Origin: Clostridiales bacterium
GTDB taxonomy: Bacteria > Bacillota > Clostridia > Christensenellales > UBA1242
DNA length: 64,000 nucleotides
Assembly: GCA_015055515.1 (NCBI GenBank)
Contig: SVIC01000004.1
Coordinates: 30,614 to 94,613 of the forward strand
Direction of reading: 5' to 3'
Part shown: in pieces, positions 38,001 through 45,890 of the stretch
How positions within the stretch are numbered: the first letter of the stretch is position 1
Layout of the letters: each line of letters opens with the position of its first letter
Notes under the pieces: model-generated
The model's database searches: none
What the model was told of the DNA's origin: nothing
Seen by the model: only the letters and a program-made list of their open reading frames with translations
Translations under genes and position numbers: made by a program

Positions 38001-38561
38001 ATGACAAAAAAGGGAATAGGCAAATTTTATAAGGATTTCGTATCAAGTTGTGCAACCGCACCATACACTGCAAATGATAAGAATAGCGATATGCTTATAA
38101 TGACTACTAATAAGAAATTATTTACTAGATTGGGCTATGAAGATAATAGAAGCAAAGAACAAAAAGAAAAAGATATGAACACCATCAATATGTTCAAGAC
38201 ACAGTTGGCAAAGGAGTTGGCTACTAATGGTGTCTATAACCATGCAATAATGTTCACTAAGACAATCAATGATGAAAGGAATGTAGAGACAGTTGTATTT
38301 GCAAAAGACATTAATGATATACATGGGGTGCTATGTAGATGTGTGGACAATAGTATGTTCTATGACGGTGGTATTGCAAGGCTTAATTGGCGTGGTGTTG
38401 TAGGCGGGTTGGAATTCAAGACAGAAGATATCAATGTAATGAGCGATGTTGAGACAGCCAAGTATAGAATAACCCAGACAATAAGTAGCAAGTTGGATGA
38501 GAAATATATGGAGTTCGTTGCGTATGATGATGCTAGTATAGAGGAGCACTTCAGAGGCTAG
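38001..38561 (+). CDS. hypothetical protein
   Basis: 186-residue soluble alpha/beta-looking protein; no known motif. Features: NWRGVVGGLEF and a charged middle RSKEQKEKDMNTINMFKTQL. GAGG site 8 bp upstream, its own sigma-A promoter and terminator, so monocistronic. Function unknown. Confidence 0.82.
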   Translation: MTKKGIGKFYKDFVSSCATAPYTANDKNSDMLIMTTNKKLFTRLGYEDNRSKEQKEKDMNTINMFKTQLAKELATNGVYNHAIMFTKTINDERNVETVVFAKDINDIHGVLCRCVDNSMFYDGGIARLNWRGVVGGLEFKTEDINVMSDVETAKYRITQTISSKLDEKYMEFVAYDDASIEEHFRG

Positions 38562-38585
38562 AGACTATCATTTGATGATTACGAG

Positions 38586-38626
38586 TAAGACACTAATATA
38601 CTTTAATATAGGAGTGTCTTTTTTTG
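38586..38626 (+). terminator. terminator of the 38001 gene
   Basis: AAGACACT pairs with AGTGTCTT, followed by six T. Confidence 0.88.
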
Positions 38627-38647
38627 TATTATTTTGTCACTCTCCTT

Positions 38648-38712
38648 GTAGTAGAGAATGAAAATGGCTTTCTACTATTGCTATATTTTGGAATATAGTT
38701 ATGCTTTATCGT
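38648..38712. other. two intergenic hairpins of unknown role
   Basis: TAGTAGA...TTCTACTA and GCTATATTTTGGAATATAGT stand side by side between the 38001 gene terminator and degV. No T-run follows; possible 5' leader structure for degV. Confidence 0.45.
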
Positions 38713-38809
38713 TTAGAGTGATTTTATTATTAAAAATTTTATAATTTCGCTATATTAAGTGTGTTAATCTTTAGTGAAGATTGGCAATATTATAATAGCG
38801 AGGGAATGA

Positions 38810-39667
38810 ATGGAAAAGTTAATTATAACAATGGAGGCTACTTGTGATATGCCTTCATATATATTGGATAAATATGACCTAAGGGTTATAGATATGGAAT
38901 TTATGATAGATGGTGAAGTGAAATCTACCAAGACAGATACTGTGGTGTCTAGCCAATTATATTCGAAGATGAAGAAAGGATCTAAGACATCTACAAGCCA
39001 GATCAATAGTGAGTTGTATGAGGAGTTCTTCTTGACACAGTTACAAGAAGATTGTGACATATTGCATATTGCGTTTTCTTCTGGCCTGAGTGGAACGGGT
39101 GCTACTGCTAGAGAGGTAGCAGATAGATTAAATAGAAATAATGAGCATAAAATATATGTAGTAGATTCTCTGTGTGCATGCTCAGGTCAAGGTCTACTTG
39201 CGATGCTTGCCAGAGATTATTCAAAAGATGCTTCTAGTATGGCAGAAGTAGTAGAGTATGTAGAAAATACTAAGTTAAAAATTGCTCATGAATTCACCGT
39301 GGACAATCTGAAATATTTAGCAAATGGTGGCAGGGTAAAAGGTAGTACTGCATTCATAGGCAATCTTCTAAGTATTAAGCCTGTTATGCACGTAGATGAT
39401 ATTGGTCATTTGGTGCCGGTAGGCAAGGTTATATCTAGAAGAAAATCATTGCAGGCGATAGTAGATAGTGTGCTAGAGCACATCGATCCATCTTCATCGT
39501 ACTGCTTCATATCTCATGCCGATTGTGTGGGGGATGCTAACTATGTGTACGATAGCATAATTAGCCATACGCAGTTAAAACCTATTATATGTGACCTTGG
39601 CCCAGTTATAGGATCGCATTCTGGACCAGGAACGATTGCAATATTTTACCTTGCAAGTAGTAGATAA
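38810..39667 (+). CDS. DegV family fatty-acid-binding protein
   Basis: 285 residues. N-terminal domain with TKTDTVVSSQLYSKMKKGSK, ITTSQ-equivalent TSTSQIN, and SSGLSGTG; C-terminal domain with GGRVKGSTAFIGNLLSIKPV and the HSGPGTIAIFY signature. FakB/DegV proteins hold acyl chains for the FakA fatty-acid kinase; no fakA in this window. Monocistronic with a strong terminator. Confidence 0.94.
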   Translation: MEKLIITMEATCDMPSYILDKYDLRVIDMEFMIDGEVKSTKTDTVVSSQLYSKMKKGSKTSTSQINSELYEEFFLTQLQEDCDILHIAFSSGLSGTGATAREVADRLNRNNEHKIYVVDSLCACSGQGLLAMLARDYSKDASSMAEVVEYVENTKLKIAHEFTVDNLKYLANGGRVKGSTAFIGNLLSIKPVMHVDDIGHLVPVGKVISRRKSLQAIVDSVLEHIDPSSSYCFISHADCVGDANYVYDSIISHTQLKPIICDLGPVIGSHSGPGTIAIFYLASSR

Positions 39668-39668
39668 G

Positions 39669-39717
39669 AAAAAAAGTTAAGGAATGTGTTGCTATATAGC
39701 ATTCCTTAACTTTTTTT
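39669..39717. terminator. bidirectional terminator between degV and the 39725 gene
   Basis: AAAAAAGTTAAGGAATG pairs with CATTCCTTAACTTTTTT; serves both convergent genes. Confidence 0.93.
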
Positions 39718-39724
39718 AATCAGC

Positions 39725-39940
39725 CTATCTATCCATTTCATCTTCATCATACATTCCAGTTCTAGCAGTTGATGCACCTAAGAATTCATTCTCATCTGCT
39801 TCGATTTCTTTTGGTTGTTCTTTCTTTGCAATAGTTGTAACTGTAGTCTCTAATTTCTCCTCTACAATTGCCTCTACAGGATTGCCAAACTCATCGAACA
39901 TTCTTGGACGTAAGATATAACCTTTAAGATCTTCACTCAT
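39725..39940 (-). CDS. small acidic hypothetical protein
   Basis: 71 residues, strongly acidic C-terminal half (EQPKEIEADENEF, MYDEDEMDR). Very good ribosome site GGGAGGA 8 bp upstream, and promoter TTGACA-16-TAGACT on the minus strand just before. No known domain. First of a row of small charged genes on this strand. Function unknown. Confidence 0.78.
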   Translation of the reverse strand: MSEDLKGYILRPRMFDEFGNPVEAIVEEKLETTVTTIAKKEQPKEIEADENEFLGASTARTGMYDEDEMDR

Positions 39941-40057
39941 TTTTCGTTCCTCCCTATAAAATATTATGGTAGTCTATCACAACTTTTTCATTTGTCAAGG
40001 GGTAAATTAAAAAAAGTTGAAAAATTTTTCAAAAATAAAAAATAGTAATACGAGAAA

Positions 40058-40088
40058 GAAAAAACCTTGCGATATTTGCAAGGTTTTA
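40058..40088 (-). terminator. terminator of the 40086 small gene
   Basis: Minus strand AAACCTTGC pairs with GCAAGGTTT, followed by TTTTT; it overlaps the stop codon. Confidence 0.87.
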
Positions 40089-40256
40089 CATCTCCGCTTC
40101 ATCATCGGCGTAGTCTTCCATACACCTGTCTTGTTCAGTTGCTTCATTAATAAATTTGTTAAATACTTCTTCGCTATTGTTATTTTCTTTATCCAATTCT
40201 TCATTAATTAATTGAGCGTTTTTGTGTAAATTGTGCATGTTTTTGTCTTTTTCCAT
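40086..40256 (-). CDS. very small acidic hypothetical protein (56 residues)
   Basis: Begins MEKDKNMHNLHKNAQL and ends EDYADDEAEM. The GAGGAGGG ribosome site 8 bp before ATG 40256 is among the best in the window, and the gene ends in a proper terminator, so it is very likely real. Frames of similar length on either strand here have no such site. Function unknown. Confidence 0.72.
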   Translation of the reverse strand: MEKDKNMHNLHKNAQLINEELDKENNNSEEVFNKFINEATEQDRCMEDYADDEAEM

Positions 40257-40283
40257 TTTTCATCCCTCCTCTTTTGTTATTTG

Positions 40284-40418
40284 TTAAGCAACGTTCTCGC
40301 TAGCACAATCATCTATTACTATTTCTTCTTTTACGGTATCGTTCTCTATGTCATAATTAAGTAGGTTGGTCAGATCCATTATTTGCTGAAGAAAAGTTCT
40401 ATCATCTGTGAACATCAT
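40284..40418 (-). CDS. very small acidic hypothetical protein (44 residues)
   Basis: MMFTDDRTFLQQIMDL start, EEIVIDDCASENVA end. I placed the start at ATG 40418 (GGAAGG 6 bp upstream) because longer in-frame starts run into the promoter at 40450-40476. Probably co-transcribed with the 40086 gene 28 bp downstream. Function unknown. Confidence 0.65.
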   Translation of the reverse strand: MMFTDDRTFLQQIMDLTNLLNYDIENDTVKEEIVIDDCASENVA

Positions 40419-40448
40419 AACATCCCTTCCTTTTTTATAGTAACCATA

Positions 40449-40476
40449 TTGTATCACTAAATCTTTGTTTGTCAAG
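40449..40476 (-). promoter_or_regulatory. promoter of the 40418/40256 small-gene pair
   Basis: Minus strand TTGACA, 16 bp, TACAAT. The context CCCCTTGACAAA is nearly the same as in front of the 39725 gene. Confidence 0.85.
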
Positions 40477-40544
40477 GGGTGAATATAATTTTTTTTCTAA
40501 TATGAGTGAATAAGCAAAATAGATAATAAGATGGTATTGAAATC

Positions 40545-40575
40545 AAAAATGGAGTGGGTTGCTCCCTACTCCATT
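40545..40575 (-). terminator. terminator of the 41074-40566 gene pair
   Basis: Minus strand AATGGAGT pairs with ACTCCATT, then TTTTTG; overlaps the stop codon. Confidence 0.85.
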
Positions 40576-41084
40576 TCCTCTTTTGTGGATGAATGTCTTT
40601 TGCAAGAACGTGATATATTCGAGAATATATTTACAGTGTCTTGGTATACTTCAGATATTTCTTTTATTATTTTCTGTTGCTCTGCCTTTTTCTGCTTTTC
40701 TAATTTTTCAATCTCGAAGTCGTAGGCAATGCCAATTTGTTCCATCTTGTTATTTTTCTCGGCTACTATTTTTTCCAATGTGTGTTTTCTATAATCATCT
40801 AGATATCTCTCTGTCAATGTGTCAGGTAGGGCAGAGGTGAACAATTTTGCCCAAGCCGTAATATTTTCTATATCTGTACTATCAGGGCCATACTCGGTAT
40901 ATATACTCTTGCCCAATCTTCCTCTATCGTCGGCGTGAGTTATAACTATATGCAGATCGTCATCATCCTTGATAGTGGCTATGCTTTTTAACTCCGAGTT
41001 CTTTATGCCATGCTTGCTCCAGTATTTTATAACAATATTATTAATATCCTTGTTTGTTACTAGGTCTAACCAATTAGATTTCAT
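40566..41084 (-). CDS. hypothetical protein with C-terminal coiled coil
   Basis: 172 residues from ATG 41084, which overlaps the stop of the previous gene by 11 bp (coupled translation; GAGG 9 bp upstream). Residues 90-150 are lysine/glutamate-rich coiled coil (FEIEKLEKQKKAEQQKIIKE). It resembles its upstream neighbour in layout, globular head then charged helices. Function unknown. Confidence 0.75.
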   Translation of the reverse strand: MKSNWLDLVTNKDINNIVIKYWSKHGIKNSELKSIATIKDDDDLHIVITHADDRGRLGKSIYTEYGPDSTDIENITAWAKLFTSALPDTLTERYLDDYRKHTLEKIVAEKNNKMEQIGIAYDFEIEKLEKQKKAEQQKIIKEISEVYQDTVNIFSNISRSCKRHSSTKEEME

Positions 41085-41736
41085 TTTCGCTATCCTCTGT
41101 AATTTTGTTCTGGGGCTGTCCAATCAGTGCAGTCATTGCTTCCTCATATAGAATATTGAAATGCTCTTGTTTTGCTGGGTTGAAAGATGATGCAAAAGAA
41201 TGTGCTAGATCTTCAGCAATATTCTCTATATCTGTATCATACTCATTCTCTATGTCCCTTCTTGCAATTAAGTGCTCTTTATTAATTGCAACTCGCTCAA
41301 CTTTTGCTCTGTCTTTGCTTAGTTCTAATATATCCCACTCGCTCTCGGCTTGTTTGTCTAGCTTGGCATTCTTGTTGGCATTGGCTTGTTCTAGGGCTTC
41401 ATGTCTCTCACTATCAGCCTCTCTTGCAAGGTACTCCATAGCATCATATAGATATTCCATCCTCTCTTCCTCTGGCATATTTGACATTAAGAATTCTCTG
41501 TATTTCGATGCTAGTCTTGGATCTTCATTCTCGGCTATGTCGTACTCGTTGAATATAAGATGATAAGAATGCTTCTTTCCATCCGAGTTGTACATTACAA
41601 ATGTATTAACATTGCCATTCTCATCAATATGGGTGTCGTACATCCTAGAATATTTATAGAAATATTTAACAGATCCCTTTACTACTTGTATAGATTTATT
41701 TTCTCCTAACTTCTCAAACCATTTCTTATTTTCCAT
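41074..41736 (-). CDS. hypothetical protein with coiled coil
   Basis: 220 residues. N-terminal globular part with an IDENGNVNTFVMYNSDGKKH beta-hairpin-like segment, then about 100 residues of alternating charged helix. ATG 41736 preceded by AAGGGGTG. First gene of a two-gene operon with the 40566 gene. No known family. Function unknown. Confidence 0.78.
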   Translation of the reverse strand: MENKKWFEKLGENKSIQVVKGSVKYFYKYSRMYDTHIDENGNVNTFVMYNSDGKKHSYHLIFNEYDIAENEDPRLASKYREFLMSNMPEEERMEYLYDAMEYLAREADSERHEALEQANANKNAKLDKQAESEWDILELSKDRAKVERVAINKEHLIARRDIENEYDTDIENIAEDLAHSFASSFNPAKQEHFNILYEEAMTALIGQPQNKITEDSENEI

Positions 41737-41844
41737 TACATCACCCCTTAAATACTAAATATATTTTAATATAATTAAAAGTTTTGTGTCAAGCAATACG
41801 TACAAAATCCGCTATTTATTGGATAATTTAATAGTATAAGATAA

Positions 41845-41882
41845 CAAAAAAATATAGTATATCGTGAAAGATATACTATTTA
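41845..41882 (-). terminator. terminator after the tRNA-Leu-linked element
   Basis: Minus strand ATAGTATATC pairs with GATATACTAT, then seven T, directly after the CCA end of the element. Confidence 0.9.
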
Positions 41883-42059
41883 TGGTGCGTGATAAGCGGG
41901 ACTTGTCTATGCGAACGCAAGTGAGGATACTTCGGGTGACACGTAAGTGGCGGGGTCCCGCTCTGTTGCCGGGTAGGGTTACCGGCTATACAGAGCATGG
42001 AATGCGGGTTCTGACAGCGAGGCTGTCTAGCAGTGATAACTGCTAAAAGTCCCGACAAC
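41883..42059 (-). ncRNA. tRNA-Leu-linked structured element (T-arm mirror element)
   Basis: On the tRNA strand: CGGGACTT + two-hairpin insert + GAACCCGCAT. This is the exact antisense of the tRNA-Leu T-arm, split inside the T-loop. Then comes a GCTCTG...CAGAGC hairpin, then the shared core CGGGACCCCG ... CACCCGAAGTATCCTC ... CGCATAGA, then CAAGTCCCGC (sense T-arm 3' half) and GCACCA. The outer arms CGGGACTT and AAGTCCCG can pair. It is bounded by the tRNA terminator and its own terminator. Same core as 63411-63575. I do not recognise the family. Confidence 0.7.
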
Positions 42060-42060
42060 A

Positions 42061-42085
42061 AAAAAAAGTAGGTGAATACCTACTA
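42061..42085 (-). terminator. terminator of tRNA-Leu
   Basis: Minus strand AGTAGGT pairs with ACCTACT, followed by eight T. Confidence 0.92.
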
Positions 42086-42088
42086 TAA

Positions 42089-42170
42089 TGGTGCCGAAGG
42101 CGGGACTTGAACCCGCATGGTTTCCCGCACGATTTTGAGTCGTGTGCGTCTGCCATTCCGCCACTTCGGC
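42089..42170 (-). tRNA. tRNA-Leu (CAA)
   Basis: 82 nt with long variable arm and encoded CCA. Acceptor GCCGAAG/CTTCGGC, anticodon loop CTCAAAA with anticodon CAA. Flanked on both sides by tRNA-derived sequences. Confidence 0.96.
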
Positions 42171-42181
42171 ATAGTAATGAT

Positions 42182-42271
42182 AAGTGGCAAGTATAAAATG
42201 TATAAGTTGTCATATATCGCACCGACTCTTTTTGATAAAGTAGTGCGTATACCTCGTTGCCACTTCGGCAT
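42182..42271 (-). pseudogene. tRNA-Leu 5'-end remnant refolded into a new stem
   Basis: Minus strand starts GCCGAAGTGGC, identical to the first 11 nt of tRNA-Leu 101 bp away. It continues with patchy tRNA-Leu similarity (ACGCAC, GGTGCG). AAGTGGCAA at the start pairs with TTGCCACTT at the end, and ATACGCAC with GTGCGATAT inside. No acceptor, T-arm or CCA, so it is not a working tRNA. It lies between the promoter and the true tRNA. Confidence 0.7.
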
Positions 42272-42293
42272 ATATGTCTTGTAAAACACAAGC

Positions 42294-42322
42294 ATTGTAA
42301 CACAATTAACTTCCTTTTGCAA
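42294..42322 (-). promoter_or_regulatory. promoter of the tRNA-Leu transcript
   Basis: Minus strand TTGCAA (42322-42317), 17 bp, TACAAT (42299-42294), ahead of the tRNA-like remnant. Confidence 0.8.
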
Positions 42323-42502
42323 GATATTTTCTACAAAAAACAAAAGAAAATAATCTAATAATAACAGATTTTGCTTTGCGAATAACTATATTAAATATAT
42401 AATTATATTGTATATAGTATACATCACTACAATGGAATGAAGCATATAGGTACTGCAAATGTGCAAAAATTCTGTTGTAGAAAAAAAGAAAGGAGTGAAA
42501 AT

Positions 42503-43225
42503 ATGGAAATTAAAAGCACATTTTTTATTATGCTATTAGCGTGCATGGTGTTCACTATCTGTTTCATCATGATTCGTAGCAAGGGTGCTAGCGTGTATGC
42601 TCTAATGACAAAGGCTATGGCTAGTTTTTGCTTTATTGCATTATTCATTGTATCTATAACTTATGAGAAGGTGTTCCTATCTCAATATATCGGACTAGGT
42701 CTAGGCCTGGTACTAGGCTTAATAGGAGACATCCTACTTGACCTAAAGGTTGTATACAAGGAGCATGAGAATGAGTATCTTGTAGGAGGATTTATCTCAT
42801 TTGGACTAGGTCACATATGCTATATTCTATCTATGATAGGATTTGTAACTACTGGCTGGGCTGTAAGCAGTATATGGCTAGCGGTAGGTATATCCGCAGG
42901 AGTGGCTGTGCTGCTTACCCTAGGGGTATATTACACAAGAAATATAATGAAGAACGATTTTGGCAAGCACACAATCATTACAATGGTGTATACATTTATC
43001 TTGATGTTCACCACAGTATTTGCAGTAGTTCTTGCTATAATGAATGCTAATTTCTGGAGTTTGGCAATAGGTTTTGTACTATTCACTGTGTCCGACCTTA
43101 TTCTGTCTATGCAGTATTTTGGCGGAAAGGCAGACAACAATTTGTTGCAAGTATTAAATCATTCTTGTTATTATCTGGCACAAATAGTCATTGCTAGTAC
43201 TCTATTCATTGAGATATTACTATAG
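42503..43225 (+). CDS. YhhN family membrane protein (lysoplasmalogenase-like)
   Basis: 240 residues from ATG 42503 (GGAG 8 bp upstream; a longer frame from 42437 has no site). Eight or so hydrophobic helices. GLIGDILLDLK and VSDLILSMQ are the paired acidic motifs of the YhhN/TMEM86 family, whose animal members hydrolyse lysoplasmalogen. Clostridia make plasmalogens, so a lipid role is plausible. First gene of the long operon reaching 49480. Confidence 0.86.
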   Translation: MEIKSTFFIMLLACMVFTICFIMIRSKGASVYALMTKAMASFCFIALFIVSITYEKVFLSQYIGLGLGLVLGLIGDILLDLKVVYKEHENEYLVGGFISFGLGHICYILSMIGFVTTGWAVSSIWLAVGISAGVAVLLTLGVYYTRNIMKNDFGKHTIITMVYTFILMFTTVFAVVLAIMNANFWSLAIGFVLFTVSDLILSMQYFGGKADNNLLQVLNHSCYYLAQIVIASTLFIEILL

Positions 43226-43233
43226 GAGAAAAT

Positions 43234-43794
43234 ATGACTAAGAAACCAGTAAAAATATGGCAGGTATTAATATGTCTAGTTATAGTGTTGGCGCTATGTG
43301 CCACACTATTTCTGCCTATATTCTCATTAAAATTAGACATTGCTATCAGAGGTAGTGCAGAATATGTGAATGTGACAGGATTGGATCTAATACAGATGGT
43401 GTTTGGTGGTGTAGATTATGTTACTGCAACCAAGGGTGCCCAAGATCTATTTATATTCATAGGTGACGGTGCACTAGATATTAGCCAGTATGTCAATCCT
43501 ATATTTATCAAAGTAGCAATGTATGTATATGTGGCGGTGCTAGCGTTTATTGCAGTGTTATTCGTATTTACTATATTTAATTTCTTCGGTATAAGACTAA
43601 GTGTATTCAATGTATTTGGTGGATTATTAATACTCTTACTGGGAATAGTTATTACACTATGTGTAGTTTTGCAGAATGCTGAGGCTATTACATCAGTTGC
43701 AGTAGAATACAATTTCAGATTATCTATAGGTGCTATCCTTATAATGATAATGGGATTTGTCTATATGATGTTTGCACCAAAGAAGAGGGCGTGA
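43234..43794 (+). CDS. hypothetical membrane protein
   Basis: 186 residues, four predicted membrane helices (about 7-29, 90-115, 122-146, 157-180) with an extracytoplasmic loop after the first. AGGAG site; 8 bp after the YhhN gene and 3 bp before the glycosyltransferase. No known domain. Perhaps part of lipid or envelope metabolism by context. Confidence 0.8.
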   Translation: MTKKPVKIWQVLICLVIVLALCATLFLPIFSLKLDIAIRGSAEYVNVTGLDLIQMVFGGVDYVTATKGAQDLFIFIGDGALDISQYVNPIFIKVAMYVYVAVLAFIAVLFVFTIFNFFGIRLSVFNVFGGLLILLLGIVITLCVVLQNAEAITSVAVEYNFRLSIGAILIMIMGFVYMMFAPKKRA

Positions 43795-43797
43795 GAC

Positions 43798-44922
43798 ATG
43801 AAAAGAGCATTAATTCTTAGCCTAAGTTCTGGTGATAATTATAATATGGTGGCAAGGGCTATTGTAAATGGCATTGTAGAGAGATATCCCAGTGTGTCTT
43901 ATAGGTCGTTAGATGTTAGTCATGGCGGTATGCATATAGGAGATGAATATACCGTAAGTCATAGACTAGCAAATAAGATAGAGAAATACCGAGAGGCAAA
44001 GACTAATAGAGATACATCGGCAGATAAATTGCGTAAGATTGTATCGGGATATACAAAAGGTATAACAGAGTATATATCTGAGACTATAAAATCGTATGAG
44101 CCAGACATGGTCGTGTGTACACATATATTCCCAAGCATTGTTATCAATGATTTGGTGGTAGCAGGCAGTACTTGTATGAAGGGTGTAAAGACTGCGTATG
44201 TAGAGTGTAATTATGTGGCGAACCCTCTGTTAAAACTGGCAAATAATCTGGATTACTACTTATGTCCAACAGATGATGTGGCAAAGAGCCTAAGAAGATA
44301 TAGCATAAATAAGCGGGCAATAGTCCAATCCTTTGGACTGCCAATATTGTCAAAGATAGAGAATATTACAGATAGCAAAGAGGCAAAGGATCTATTAGGA
44401 TATCCTAGTGGAAATAAAGTGATAATAGTAGATAGTTGCGGGAATAAGCATACTCGTGCATATGAGGTTGTACGAGAACTGGCAAAAACAGTGTATGATG
44501 CTACGATTGTTGCAATTTGCAATAAAGATGCAAAACTTAGGGCAAGACTGGATATGCTGTCAAAGCAATATAAAAATATTAAAGTATATGGTCAAGCAAA
44601 TAATATGGGCTTGAAATTATCTGCTAGCGATGTTATTATTACATATACTGGTGGTGTCGCAATAGCAAGAGCAATTGCAAAGGGTGTGCCTGTTATAGCA
44701 ATGCCCGACACTGTTGGTACAGAGATGGATAATCTAGAGTGGCTAGAAGCAAAGGGAGCAGTATTAAGGTCTAAGAGTGTGTCGGATGTAATACAATTGA
44801 CTAAGAAAATACTTACTAATACTGCTTTAGTAAAAAGATGCAAGACGCATATGGAGAAATTATATAAACACAATTCAACCGATGAGGTTGTAAAATTCTT
44901 ATATCACAATCACGAAAAATAA
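43798..44922 (+). CDS. GT28/MGDG-synthase-type glycosyltransferase
   Basis: 374 residues. N-terminal half matches the MGDG-synthase domain (ILSLSSGDNYNMVARAIVNG; YEPDMVVCTHIFPS), and the C-terminal half the GT28 UDP-sugar site (ITYTGGVAIARAIAKGVPVI). This is the layout of the processive diacylglycerol glucosyltransferase UgtP/YpfP. It probably makes glycolipid at the cytoplasmic membrane face from UDP-glucose. The YhhN neighbour fits a lipid theme. Confidence 0.87.
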   Translation: MKRALILSLSSGDNYNMVARAIVNGIVERYPSVSYRSLDVSHGGMHIGDEYTVSHRLANKIEKYREAKTNRDTSADKLRKIVSGYTKGITEYISETIKSYEPDMVVCTHIFPSIVINDLVVAGSTCMKGVKTAYVECNYVANPLLKLANNLDYYLCPTDDVAKSLRRYSINKRAIVQSFGLPILSKIENITDSKEAKDLLGYPSGNKVIIVDSCGNKHTRAYEVVRELAKTVYDATIVAICNKDAKLRARLDMLSKQYKNIKVYGQANNMGLKLSASDVIITYTGGVAIARAIAKGVPVIAMPDTVGTEMDNLEWLEAKGAVLRSKSVSDVIQLTKKILTNTALVKRCKTHMEKLYKHNSTDEVVKFLYHNHEK

Positions 44923-44924
44923 TT

Positions 44925-45890
44925 ATGAATACTTATGATATATATCTGCAATCTAATACCCGTAGATTGCTAATGCAAGACATTACCAATAATAGAGTTA
45001 ATCATGCATATATGATAATTCTACCCGACAATACATTGGCGCAAGACTTCGCCAAATATTTTGCTATGGATATATTCTGTGACAATGGTATGGGATGTAG
45101 AGAGTGTCCTAGTTGCAATAAGATATTGCATGATAATATGGCAGACATTGCATATTATCCTAAGGGTGCGAAGTTCACCATAGAAGAGAGTAGGCAGATA
45201 GTGTCCGATAGTATGGTGTTGCCATATGAAGGCGACAAGAAGATGTTCGTAATATTCAACTTCGAGACTGCTACGCCACAGAGCCAGAATGCACTACTTA
45301 AGGTGCTGGAAGAGCCTACTCATTCCAATATATTCCTTATATTTGCTACATCGGAGGCTACTGTGTTGCAGACTATACGCAGTAGGTCGAAGAAGATATT
45401 GGAGAAAAAATTAGATAATAGTGTAGTATATGAATACTTGTCCACGAAATACGCCGATGTGGATAATAAGGTGTTGCGAGATGCTAGTATTGTGGCGGGA
45501 GGTAGCATAACCAAGGCAGAGGAATATGTGGTGGATACCAAGCACCAGGGTATGTTAAAAGATGTGTATACAGTATGGAATAGTCTGCATGGCAGTGCCG
45601 ATGTGCTTAAGATGTCTAATATTCTGTCTAGATACAAAGATGATCTGGACAAAGTCTTGGATGTAATGATGCAAGTAGTGCGTGATCTTAGTATTGCACT
45701 GGCGGGAGATAGCAGTATGCTACCTACGGAGTTAAGTATGGTGGTATCAGGGTACAAGCCACAGAGCCTGATTAGAATATCTAGGCTCATACTAGAGTGT
45801 AAAGATAGATTAAGGTTTAATTCCTCATCGGTCGCAATAATAGACCATTTGTTATTCGGAATATTGGAGGCAAAGTTTATATGCAAATAG
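44925..45890 (+). CDS. holB: DNA polymerase III delta' subunit
   Basis: 321 residues. Clamp-loader subunit. Pattern NNRVNHAYMI, CRECPSCNK zinc-type cysteines, and FNFETATPQSQNALLKVLEE (sensor/SRC-like region: LLKVLEEPTHSNIFL) are typical. Two bp after the glycosyltransferase and overlapping ricT by 10 bp. holB-ricT-methyltransferase-rsmI is the B. subtilis order. Confidence 0.92.
   Translation: MNTYDIYLQSNTRRLLMQDITNNRVNHAYMIILPDNTLAQDFAKYFAMDIFCDNGMGCRECPSCNKILHDNMADIAYYPKGAKFTIEESRQIVSDSMVLPYEGDKKMFVIFNFETATPQSQNALLKVLEEPTHSNIFLIFATSEATVLQTIRSRSKKILEKKLDNSVVYEYLSTKYADVDNKVLRDASIVAGGSITKAEEYVVDTKHQGMLKDVYTVWNSLHGSADVLKMSNILSRYKDDLDKVLDVMMQVVRDLSIALAGDSSMLPTELSMVVSGYKPQSLIRISRLILECKDRLRFNSSSVAIIDHLLFGILEAKFICK

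Noticed and set aside
40007..40204. 65-codon minus frame overlapping the 40086 gene
   Set aside because: No ribosome site, runs through a terminator; the overlapping 56-codon frame has a GAGGAGGG site and acidic protein-like sequence.
42059..42089. Group I intron in tRNA-Leu
   Set aside because: The tRNA-Leu gene is uninterrupted; the inserted sequences are in separate downstream arm copies and lack intron core elements.
42043..42343. Minus-strand frames of 86 codons around tRNA-Leu
   Set aside because: They run through the tRNA, its promoter and the tRNA-derived elements; not coding.
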